Position numbers and translations under genes: made by a program. A stretch of 6,043 bases of DNA from an uncultured Eggerthellaceae bacterium (GTDB lineage Bacteria; Actinomycetota; Coriobacteriia; Coriobacteriales; Eggerthellaceae): positions 1-6,043 of the forward strand of contig CAJTML010000096.1 in the NCBI GenBank assembly GCA_910577495.1, written 5' to 3'. The notes below the pieces were generated by a model. It searched no databases. It was not told where the DNA came from and saw only the letters and a program-made list of their open reading frames with translations. This document shows, in pieces, positions 1 to 5,909 of this stretch. Every line of letters starts with the position of its first letter. Position 1 is the first letter of the stretch.

Positions 1-1095
1 CTCTATTGGAATGGCGAATTTGTGCACCGGGTATTCGACGCGCTTGAGCAGGAGTTTTCTGCGGGCGCTCATGCGTCGGATAACGCGGTGCTGCGGTTTT
101 TCGCCAGCTTGAACTTGGTGTGGCGCCAGGAGAGTGAAGGCAAGCTTTACCCGCTTGCGAACAAAGCGACGGTGGTCTTAGATGTGCTGCGTGCCCGCGC
201 ACGTGCGCTTGGCGTGCAGGAGTGCTGCGAGAGCCCCGTGGTTGAGGTGCGCGAGGGCGCTGGTGACGGTGCGGCTGGCACTAGTGGCGCCTCGGCAAGC
301 GGCTGCACGCTCGTGCTGGCGTCGGGCGAGGAGCTACACGCGGGCGCGGTGGTAGTTGCGTGCGGCGGCAAGGGGATTGAGCGGCTGCGACTGCCGAGCA
401 AGCTGGCGCGCAAGCTGGGAAAACCGGTGCTTGGTCCTTTGCGCGTAGAGGAGACGTCGCTGGTGAAGCCGCTTGATAACGTGCGCGTGCGCTGCGCGGC
501 GTCGCTGTTGGATGCGGCAGGTGTGCCGCTTGCCACCGAGGCGGGCGAGGTGCTCTTTCGCCCGTATGGGGTTTCGGGCATTGCCATCTTTAATCTCTCG
601 CGACTAGTTGAGCGCAAAGGACAGACGCTTGAGCTGGACTTTCTGCCGAATGTTGCTGACGCGGACGCTTACTCGTTTGTGATGGAGCGCGCTACGCGTT
701 GCCAGGAGTTGGGTTATGACGTGTGTGCGGAAACCGTGCTGCGCGGTTTGGTGTTGCCGCCAGTGGCGCAGGTGGTGGCCAAGGCGGCGCGTGTGAGCGC
801 ACGTCTGCCGTTTCGTCCTCGTGATGGCGAGGCGCTGGCGCACACGCTCAAGCACTTTGCGTTGCACGTACAGGGCATTGGCGATGAGCGACAATGCCAG
901 GTCACGCGCGGTGGCTTGGAGCCGCGCGCGTTTGAGGTGGCCTCGCTTGAGGCTTGTGAGCTGCCTGGGCTTTTTGCGTGCGGCGAGGCGCTTGATGTGG
1001 ACGGCCCGTGCGGTGGTTACAACCTGCATTGGGCGTGGGCAAGTGGGCTTTTGGCTGGCGCGGCTGCGGCGCGTAAGGTGTGTTGTCATGATTGA
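1..1095 (+). CDS. BaiN/HI0933-type FAD-dependent oxidoreductase (5'-truncated by window edge)
   Basis: The frame is open from base 1 to the TGA at 1093-1095, giving 364 visible residues. The GTG at 22 is unlikely to be the real start, because upstream codons continue the reading frame and the N-terminal FAD-binding GxGxxG motif expected in this family is absent. I estimate 60-80 residues lie outside the window. Family features seen, numbered from the window edge: FF...L then a GKLYPLANKA-like stretch (the family's GR-FP-S-A block); a VVVACGG strand-turn near 118-124; GVSGIAIFNLSR from 190 (family GxSGxAxxxLS); and the C-terminal signature GEALDVDG at 328-335 followed by GGYNLHWAWASG from 338. 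That last block closes the FAD site in COG2081/HI0933 flavoproteins. The family is cytoplasmic and its physiological substrates are mostly unknown; BaiN is implicated in bile-acid chemistry, but that role cannot be transferred from this fragment. The stretch after ACGG lacks the TGSTGDG-like loop usual in the family. The 3' end overlaps the next gene by 8 nt, so the two are probably co-transcribed. Confidence 0.9.
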   Translation, partial: LYWNGEFVHRVFDALEQEFSAGAHASDNAVLRFFASLNLVWRQESEGKLYPLANKATVVLDVLRARARALGVQECCESPVVEVREGAGDGAAGTSGASASGCTLVLASGEELHAGAVVVACGGKGIERLRLPSKLARKLGKPVLGPLRVEETSLVKPLDNVRVRCAASLLDAAGVPLATEAGEVLFRPYGVSGIAIFNLSRLVERKGQTLELDFLPNVADADAYSFVMERATRCQELGYDVCAETVLRGLVLPPVAQVVAKAARVSARLPFRPRDGEALAHTLKHFALHVQGIGDERQCQVTRGGLEPRAFEVASLEACELPGLFACGEALDVDGPCGGYNLHWAWASGLLAGAAAARKVCCHD

Positions 1096-2866
1096 GGTGT
1101 CGAATCTGGCGCTGCTGCTTGATGCGGGGCTGCCGGGAAAAAAGGCTGATCAGCTGATGCGTGAGGCCGCGGCCTCTGCGCTGCGCGTCCAACCCGCTGA
1201 GATTGAGCGGGTGGTGCTCTTAAAGCGCAGCGTGGATGCGCGCAAGAAATCCAACGTGCACTTTGTGGCCACATTGGGGGTCTCGCTTCGCGATAGGGCG
1301 AAGGAGGCCGAGCTGCTTGCTGTGTTCGCCAAGCGCTCAGGCAATGGCTTTGCGAAGGGCACGCATGTCAAAGCGCATACGCCGCCAGTGCCGCTTGTGA
1401 TTTCGCAGGTGAGTGCCGCGGGTGACGCTGCGGACATCGGCGCGGCCGCCGACGCGACGACCCCGCGCGTGCTTGTCGTGGGCACCGGACCTGCGGGCTT
1501 GTTTTGCGCGCTCGTGCTTGCGCGCGCCGGACTACGCCCGCTCGTGGTGGAGCGCGGCGCGGATGTGGACGCGCGCAAGGCTGCGGTGGACGCGTTCAAT
1601 GCGGGCGAGGAGTTCAACCCCCAGACCAATATTCAGTTCGGCGAGGGCGGCGCGGGCACATTTTCGGACGGCAAGTTGACCACCAACATCAAAAGCCCCT
1701 TCGCCCACGACGTGCTTCGCCTCTTTGTTGAGGCAGGCGCGCCTGAGGAAATTCAGTGGCTGGCCAAGCCGCACATCGGAACTGACCTGCTCATTGACGT
1801 GGTGCGAACCCTTCGCCAACAAATTGAAGCGGCCGGAGGTCAGGTATGTTTCAATACGCAGCTCGTCGGTCTTGGGTTTGACGAGGGTCAGGTGGCCCGT
1901 GCGTGTCTTGAGGTGCGCGATGGAGCGCAGACACAAACGAGTTGGGTAGATGTGTCGGATGTGGTGCTGGCGTGCGGGCACTCGGCGCGCGACACGTTTG
2001 AGTTGTTGTATGAGCTGGACGTGCCGCTTGAGCAGAAGCCGTTTTCGGTGGGCGTGCGCATTGAGCATCCGCAGTCGATCATTAATCGCGCGCAGTATGG
2101 GTCAAACGCGGAGCACCCCGCACTGGGTGCGGCAGACTATAAGTTGGCCGTGCATCTGCAGCCTACCGAGACCGATCCCACGCCTCGCGGCGTGTACACC
2201 TTTTGCATGTGCCCAGGTGGCGAGGTTGTTTGTGCAGCAAGTGAGCCGGGAACGGTGGTCGTCAATGGCATGAGCGAGTTTGCTCGAGCAGGCGAAAATG
2301 CCAACAGCGCGCTGCTGGTGAGCGTGGAGCCGGCGGACTTCGGGTCGGATCATCCGCTTGCGGGCGTGGAGTTTCAGCGCGCCATTGAGCGCGCGGCGTT
2401 TGCGGCTACGCGCGCTGAGGGGCAACCGGATTATCGCGCGCCTGTGCAAACGGTCGGCGACTTTTTGGCTGGTGCAGCTGGTGGCGTCGCCGACGCAGCT
2501 GGCGCTGTTGACTCGGCCGTTTCGCCCACCTACCCCAGAGGGGTCGCGACCGTGGACCCGCGCGCATACTTGCCGGCGTTCGTGACCGATGCGATGGCGG
2601 CGGCACTTCCGCTGTTGGATAAAAAGCTGCATGGTTTTGCGCATCCGCAGGCGCTATTGTGTGGTCCGGAGACCCGCAGCTCATCGCCGGTGCGCATCGT
2701 TCGCAATGTGGATTTGCAGTCTGAGCTGGTCGCGGGGGTAAATTCGGGATTGTATCCGTGTGGCGAGGGTGCGGGCTATGCTGGCGGTATCATGAGCGCC
2801 GCGTGCGATGGCGTGCGCGTGGCTATGCAGATTATTGGCGAAAAGGCGCAGGCGCACGACTTGTGA
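1088..2866 (+). CDS. COG2509-type NAD(P)/FAD-dependent dehydrogenase
   Basis: 592 residues. I chose ATG 1088 because AAGGTG (1075-1080) lies 7 nt upstream as a ribosome-binding site, and because the protein from here (MIEVSNLALLLDAG) matches the usual start of the family. The frame stays open back to 821, but that stretch lies inside the upstream gene and resembles nothing. Residues 1-115 form the family's N-terminal domain, including RSVDARKKSNVHFV. A short Ala/Asp-rich linker follows. The Rossmann FAD-binding motif GTGPAG is at 132-137, with acidic E155 at the end of the second strand. Further family signatures are FGEGGAGTFSDGKL (184-197), FCMCPGG (372-378) and the C-terminal flavin motif GEGAGYAGG (559-567). 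An Ala/Gly-rich stretch near 460-475 looks like a small insertion. The protein should be a cytoplasmic flavoprotein oxidoreductase; members of this family are widespread but have no settled substrate. The 8-nt overlap with the upstream flavoprotein suggests translational coupling and a shared pathway. A terminator follows 19 nt after the stop. The family assignment is firm; the reaction is unknown. Confidence 0.92.
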   Translation: MIEVSNLALLLDAGLPGKKADQLMREAAASALRVQPAEIERVVLLKRSVDARKKSNVHFVATLGVSLRDRAKEAELLAVFAKRSGNGFAKGTHVKAHTPPVPLVISQVSAAGDAADIGAAADATTPRVLVVGTGPAGLFCALVLARAGLRPLVVERGADVDARKAAVDAFNAGEEFNPQTNIQFGEGGAGTFSDGKLTTNIKSPFAHDVLRLFVEAGAPEEIQWLAKPHIGTDLLIDVVRTLRQQIEAAGGQVCFNTQLVGLGFDEGQVARACLEVRDGAQTQTSWVDVSDVVLACGHSARDTFELLYELDVPLEQKPFSVGVRIEHPQSIINRAQYGSNAEHPALGAADYKLAVHLQPTETDPTPRGVYTFCMCPGGEVVCAASEPGTVVVNGMSEFARAGENANSALLVSVEPADFGSDHPLAGVEFQRAIERAAFAATRAEGQPDYRAPVQTVGDFLAGAAGGVADAAGAVDSAVSPTYPRGVATVDPRAYLPAFVTDAMAAALPLLDKKLHGFAHPQALLCGPETRSSSPVRIVRNVDLQSELVAGVNSGLYPCGEGAGYAGGIMSAACDGVRVAMQIIGEKAQAHDL

Positions 2867-2885
2867 TCGGGGTGTTGACTGGTGG

Positions 2886-2913
2886 CGGGAGCACCTCGGT
2901 GCTCCCGTTTTTT
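2886..2913 (+). terminator. Intrinsic terminator of the flavoprotein gene pair
   Basis: A perfect inverted repeat CGGGAGCACC (2886-2895) and GGTGCTCCCG (2898-2907) is followed at once by six Ts (2908-2913). In RNA the innermost pair would open, leaving a 9-bp GC-rich stem with a four-base loop. It lies 19 nt after the TGA at 2866 and has no A-tract on its left side, so it should act on + strand transcripts only. It separates the flavoprotein unit from the B12-regulated unit. Confidence 0.93.
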
Positions 2914-3130
2914 GAATTGTGGCCAAATAAGTAGGGGTTTGTGCACGCTGGCCTTCGCCATGCCTTGTCAACCCGAGCTGCAAGTCGCATAACCCCAGGT
3001 CACCAAATGCGGGTTGTTGCCGGTGCGTAGCTTGGTTGCACGAAAGCCTAGCTAATTGACCAGAACCTCGCTTGGTGCGAGTAGTCGCCAACCTCGGACG
3101 GTCGCCAGCACTGCAACCTCGCGAGGCATC
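2914..3130. other. Intergenic stretch without a recognisable gene
   Basis: No convincing coding sequence, tRNA or other known RNA was found here on either strand. Open frames crossing it are shadows: they lack ribosome-binding sites and resemble nothing. Visible structure is minor. It includes a 5-bp hairpin CTCGC (3067-3071) / GCGAG (3077-3081), possible long-range pairs CAACCCG (2969-2975) / CGGGTTG (3010-3016) and GGGGTT (2934-2939) / AACCCC (2991-2996), and a spaced short repeat listed separately. A TTGACC hexamer at 3056-3061 resembles a -35 box but has no good -10 at the right distance. It is probably the 3' trailer of one unit plus upstream promoter DNA of the next. Confidence 0.6.
3064..3121 (+). 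repeat. Three spaced copies of AACCTCG upstream of the riboswitch promoter
   Basis: AACCTCG occurs at 3064-3070, 3090-3096 and 3115-3121, with starts 26 and 25 nt apart (about two and a half helical turns). GTCGCCA also occurs twice in the same stretch (3084-3090 and 3101-3107). The copies end 14 nt before the extended -10 element of the next transcription unit. Such spacing could mark binding sites for a regulator, but the unit is short and the DNA is GC-rich, so chance is quite possible. Confidence 0.3.
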
Positions 3131-3135
3131 GCACG

Positions 3136-3151
3136 TGCTATACTTGCACCC
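3136..3151 (+). promoter_or_regulatory. Extended -10 promoter for the B12 riboswitch transcript
   Basis: TGCTATACT at 3136-3144 contains a TGn extension and a -10 hexamer TATACT (3139-3144) that differs from TATAAT at one base. No good -35 hexamer is found 16-18 nt upstream, as is common for extended -10 promoters. The predicted transcription start would be near 3151, about 13 nt before the first stem of the cobalamin aptamer, which is a sensible leader length. A perfect 8-bp palindrome GCACGTGC (3131-3138) overlaps the TG extension and may be chance or an operator. Confidence 0.6.
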
Positions 3152-3339
3152 ACTAACAAGACATCCTGGCAAAGGGAAGTCGGGTGCAAGTCCCGCACGG
3201 TACCGCCACTGTGTTTGAGATGCGTCTTGATAAGCGTCTCATCAGCCAGAATACTTTCCAGGAAGCGTGTAGGCACAAGCGGCGGCATACCGTGCGTGCT
3301 ACCTAAAGATGAGCGTGTGGGGTTTGCATCATTCTTTAG
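3151..3339 (+). promoter_or_regulatory. Cobalamin (B12) riboswitch
   Basis: The sequence carries the conserved core of cobalamin riboswitches (the RF00174 type). AAAGGGAA starts at 3171, GGTGCAAGTCCCGCACGG follows, then CCGCCACTGT (3203-3212), and a B12-box-like AGCCAGAATAC (3244-3254). The closing stem TCCTGG (3164-3169) pairs with CCAGGA (3258-3263). Stem P5 is CGGG (3181-3184) / CCCG (3192-3195) with loop TGCAAGT. A peripheral hairpin pairs GAGATGC (3217-3223) with GCGTCTC (3234-3240). Downstream, CTAAAGATGA (3303-3312) pairs with TCATTCTTTAG (3329-3339) with one bulged T. Its loop holds TTGCA (3324-3328), the exact complement of TGCAA (3185-3189) in L5, as expected for the P13/L13 kissing interaction. 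In this RNA class, cobalamin binding usually stabilises the kissing contact and turns off the downstream gene, so the next gene should be expressed when B12 is low. The preferred cobalamin form cannot be told from sequence alone. Confidence 0.93.
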
Positions 3340-3361
3340 CTTTATAACGTGGCGAATACGG

Positions 3362-3407
3362 GCTGCGTGCATCTTGCCAAATCAGGCGGATGCGCGCAGC
3401 TTTTTTT
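3362..3407 (+). terminator. Attenuator terminator of the B12 riboswitch
   Basis: GCTGCGTGCATC (3362-3373) pairs with GATGCGCGCAGC (3389-3400) over 12 bp, with one T-G wobble. The loop can add GCC (3376-3378) / GGC (3385-3387). Seven Ts follow directly (3401-3407). It lies 22 nt after the P13-like hairpin and 68 nt before the GTG start at 3476, inside the leader and not after a gene. It is therefore best read as the expression platform: with B12 bound the hairpin forms and transcription stops. A clear antiterminator was not found. Confidence 0.88.
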
Positions 3408-3461
3408 GTGGCGCGAAGTTACTGCCAAGGTTCGCCGTCTTGTTTCGGAAGCGAAGAGAAA

Positions 3462-3478
3462 AGGAGAAACAAACGGTG
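3462..3478 (+). promoter_or_regulatory. Ribosome-binding site and GTG start of the surface protein gene
   Basis: AGGAG (3462-3466) lies 9 nt before GTG 3476-3478, in a purine-rich stretch. This fixes the start. The frame stays open upstream to 3056, but that extension would run through the riboswitch and terminator, and the protein from GTG begins with a normal signal peptide. The site is downstream of the terminator and is not obviously sequestered by it, which favours control of transcription over control of translation. Confidence 0.88.
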
Positions 3479-5896
3479 AATCAGACAAAGCAAACCAATA
3501 CGTTTGCGCGCAAGCTCATAGCAGCCTGCCTGGCGCTTTTGCTGTGCGTCTCGTGGGTGCCAACGCAAGCTGGGGCTCGTGGCGAAGATGACGCTGCGCA
3601 AACTGGTTCAGCGCCAGCAGTTCAAGCAGCCTCAGCGCACGCTCAGGCAGCTGCCCCGCAAGCAGACGAGGTTGAGAAATCGCAGGTCACGCTAACCATT
3701 GTGGCCGGGACGCAAACCGACTGGACAACGAACGAGACCACTTACACCACGTGGGTGAATAAGTACTACACCTTAGATGACGTGCTGGCCGCCGCACGCG
3801 CGAATGGCCGCGACGACCGTACGGCTGACACGCTCACTATGCTGGATCTGCTGGATGCCGCGGTGGCGGCGGGCGACATCAAAAGCTATGACGCCGCGCC
3901 GTCATCCTATGGCGGCCACTACCTCAACTCCATTACCTCGCGCGATGGGCTCAAGCTTGAAGGCATCAATTCGCCCGATTATGCGCTCAGCGAGTTTTGG
4001 TCGGTGCTGGCTGACGGTGCACAGACGCCAACAGCTTTTGACCTGGTAAAACTTGAGGAAGGACATGCGTATCAGTTTGCGTGGGATACTTACACAACGG
4101 CCTCCGCGCCCGCCACTTGGTCTCAGTTTTATATCGAAAACCCCGCAGAAGCGCTGCCCGCAGGCGCTGACACCTCGCAAGGTGAGGTGACCCTTACCAT
4201 CACGGCTGGTTCAGAGACTGATTATGCAACGGGCAAGGTGACGTACCCCGCATGGGTGAACAAACGCTATGCGTTGTCTGAGGTGCTTGCAGTGGCAACG
4301 GCAAAAGATGCCACCAAAACGCTGGCCACGCTGACCATGGAGGACCTGTTGAACGCAGCGCAGGCGGCGGGCGACATCAAGACTTATGACGCAACGCCTT
4401 CAAGCTATGGTGGGTTGTCGCTTAACGCTATTACGTCGAAGGCGGATGTGACGCTGACGGGTTGGAATAGTGAGGACTATTCGGCCAGCTTGTACTGGTC
4501 AACCTACGATAACGGTGGGTATGCAAACTCGTCCTTTAGCCAGGTTTTGCTGCAGGATCAAAACACCTATCAGTTTGCCTGGGATTCCTATAGCACAGCA
4601 CACGCGCCCAGCAACTGGACGGACTTCTATACAGCTAACGCACCTGCGGCGGCGGACGACAAAAACGATGCAGGGGAGGGCGAAGACCCCATCATACCAC
4701 CCGCTCCACCAGCGGAAACCTTCAAGCCAACGACAATTGATGACGCAGTGGTTGATACCCTAATTGAAAACATCGCAGCCACCTATGCGAACACACAAGA
4801 AGCGTGGCCGATCATGGACATGGCAGCACTTGACCGTGCAAACGCGGTGGACGCGCAGGCATTTATTGCTGGGGCTGCGCAGGCCATGAAAGCGCCAGCG
4901 GCTGATGGCGCAATGACGGCATATCAGCGCACGATTTTGGCCCTTTCGGCACTTGGCCAGGATGCAACGCGCGTGCCTGATGGCGAAGGCACCTTCAACG
5001 CTATTACTGAAATGGCGAATCGCGTGAGTGCTTCCTCGCCGGTGACCGTGTTGGCTTTCACGCTGTTGGCCTATGCTAGTGGTGACTACGAAGTGCCCGC
5101 AGGTGCGTTGCTGGATACGGACGCGCTGATTGCGGCGCTGATCAGCCACCAAGGCGCAGACGGCGGGTTTTCCTACAGCGGGTCTGCCGCAGATGCGGAT
5201 GTGACGTCGATGGTAATTGCGGCGTTGGCGCCGTATAAGACCGAGTCGGCTCAGGCTGCCGCTGCCCTTGATAAGGCGCTTGTTGCCCTGCATGCGCTGC
5301 AGCACGACGACGGTGGTTTTGGCGCAACGGGATTTGGTGTTGACCCCGAGACGAACGCCAACTCAACTGCCATGGCGGTCATTGCGCTGTGTGCGGCAGG
5401 TATCGATCCGGCCACCAGCTGGGTCACCGCGTCGGGCGCAACGCCACTCTCGGCGCTGTTGACACAGGCAACTGCTGGCCAAGATGCGTTTGTCTATGCA
5501 GGTCAGCCTAATGCAGGTGCTACCGAGCAAGGCTTCCGCGCACTGGTGGCTTATCGCGGCTTCAAAAACACGGGCGATGCCTACAACATTTATACGCAAG
5601 CTCGTTTTGGTCAGGCGAAGGTGCCTGAAGCTGGTACGATCGTTAACCCTGGTGATAGTGTGCCGCCGACCGATGTGGTGCAGGTTGCACCCACTGATCA
5701 AGCGAATAAGGATGGCGAAGGTACGGTGGGCACTGCCGGCGTAACTACTTCGCCCTCAACATTGCCACCAACGGGTGACAGCATGCCTGGTCAGGTGTGT
5801 GGAGCGCTCATGTTGTGCGCACTGGCGGCGCTTGCGGTGGCAGCTTCGCGTCGTGGTATGGCGCGTGGTGTGCGGGCGCAAAGCAAGATGAACTAG
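3476..5896 (+). CDS. Wall-anchored transcobalamin-like surface protein (2x DUF4430 + alpha/alpha toroid + LPxTG), B12-regulated
   Basis: 806 residues from GTG 3476. Domains in order: a signal peptide (basic R12-K13, hydrophobic 14-28, likely cleavage after AGA at 34); an Ala/Gln-rich spacer; two tandem DUF4430 (transcobalamin C-terminal-like) domains at about 70-222 and 237-390, with SSYGG at 143-147 and 309-313 and YQFAWD at 199-204 and 365-370; an acidic then Pro-rich linker (394-415); an alpha/alpha-toroid domain of the prenyltransferase/terpene-cyclase fold (about 416-712) with QGADGGF (559-565), QHDDGGF (609-615) and NANSTAMAVIAL after D623; a Pro/Thr spacer; and a sorting signal LPPTGD (763-768), hydrophobic 774-791 and RR. 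In animal transcobalamin and intrinsic factor, an alpha-barrel and a DUF4430-like beta domain clamp cobalamin between them. With the B12 riboswitch upstream, I infer a corrinoid-capturing protein on the cell wall that hands its ligand to a membrane importer. Here the beta-type domains come first and are duplicated. Terpene-cyclase catalysis is unlikely for a secreted protein of this make-up. The architecture is clear; ligand binding is inferred. Confidence 0.88.
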   Translation: MNQTKQTNTFARKLIAACLALLLCVSWVPTQAGARGEDDAAQTGSAPAVQAASAHAQAAAPQADEVEKSQVTLTIVAGTQTDWTTNETTYTTWVNKYYTLDDVLAAARANGRDDRTADTLTMLDLLDAAVAAGDIKSYDAAPSSYGGHYLNSITSRDGLKLEGINSPDYALSEFWSVLADGAQTPTAFDLVKLEEGHAYQFAWDTYTTASAPATWSQFYIENPAEALPAGADTSQGEVTLTITAGSETDYATGKVTYPAWVNKRYALSEVLAVATAKDATKTLATLTMEDLLNAAQAAGDIKTYDATPSSYGGLSLNAITSKADVTLTGWNSEDYSASLYWSTYDNGGYANSSFSQVLLQDQNTYQFAWDSYSTAHAPSNWTDFYTANAPAAADDKNDAGEGEDPIIPPAPPAETFKPTTIDDAVVDTLIENIAATYANTQEAWPIMDMAALDRANAVDAQAFIAGAAQAMKAPAADGAMTAYQRTILALSALGQDATRVPDGEGTFNAITEMANRVSASSPVTVLAFTLLAYASGDYEVPAGALLDTDALIAALISHQGADGGFSYSGSAADADVTSMVIAALAPYKTESAQAAAALDKALVALHALQHDDGGFGATGFGVDPETNANSTAMAVIALCAAGIDPATSWVTASGATPLSALLTQATAGQDAFVYAGQPNAGATEQGFRALVAYRGFKNTGDAYNIYTQARFGQAKVPEAGTIVNPGDSVPPTDVVQVAPTDQANKDGEGTVGTAGVTTSPSTLPPTGDSMPGQVCGALMLCALAALAVAASRRGMARGVRAQSKMN
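3683..4645 (+). repeat. Tandem duplication of the DUF4430-coding segment
   Basis: Two segments (about 3683-4141 and 4184-4645) encode domains that align along their whole length with roughly half the residues identical by eye. Shared blocks are VTLTI-AG, TWVNK/AWVNK, LTM-DLL-AA-AAGDIK-YDA-PSSYGG, and YQFAWD at the end. At the DNA level an exact 18-nt match GGCGGCGGGCGACATCAA occurs at 3865-3882 and 4363-4380, offset by 498 nt (166 codons). This is an intragenic domain duplication. Confidence 0.85.
5762..5896 (+). other. LPxTG cell-wall sorting signal (C-terminal part of the surface protein)
   Basis: The last 44 residues (763-806) hold LPPTGD, a hydrophobic membrane segment (VCGALMLCALAALAVAAS) and a positively charged tail beginning RR. 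This is the standard sortase substrate layout: cleavage between T766 and G767 and covalent linkage to peptidoglycan. The basic tail is longer than usual (about 15 residues). A Pro/Thr/Val spacer of about 50 residues precedes it and would carry the toroid domain away from the wall. No sortase gene is in the window. Confidence 0.88.
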
Positions 5897-5909
5897 AGAG
5901 GCTTTTGGT

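Noticed and set aside
821..1087. In-frame 89-residue N-terminal extension of the COG2509 gene
   Set aside because: It lies wholly inside the upstream flavoprotein gene, is Arg-rich shadow sequence, and the ATG at 1088 has a ribosome-binding site and a family-typical N-terminus.
2990..3080. Possible tRNA or other structured RNA in the intergenic stretch
   Set aside because: No TpsiC-arm-like GGTTCGA sequence and no cloverleaf pairing could be assembled; only short hairpins are present.
3056..3084. TTGACC (3056-3061) as a -35 box of another promoter
   Set aside because: No acceptable -10 hexamer lies 16-18 nt downstream. The extended -10 at 3136-3144 is a better promoter for the riboswitch.
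2681..3172. 163-residue open frame on the minus strand
   Set aside because: It is antisense to the end of the COG2509 gene and crosses the terminator. It has no recognisable domain, and its composition is that of a shadow frame in GC-rich DNA.
3056..3475. In-frame 140-residue N-terminal extension of the surface protein
   Set aside because: It would be read through the promoter, riboswitch and attenuator terminator, and it would bury the signal peptide. GTG 3476 has a good ribosome-binding site.
3518..3550. Lipoprotein signal (lipobox) at Cys18 or Cys24 of the surface protein
   Set aside because: The residues before each Cys do not fit a lipobox, an AxA-type cleavage site follows at 32-34, and the protein ends in an LPxTG sorting signal.
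4721..5611. Toroid domain as an active terpene cyclase or prenyltransferase
   Set aside because: The protein is secreted and wall-anchored, is fused to DUF4430 domains and is B12-regulated. The QxxDGGF repeats only indicate the fold.
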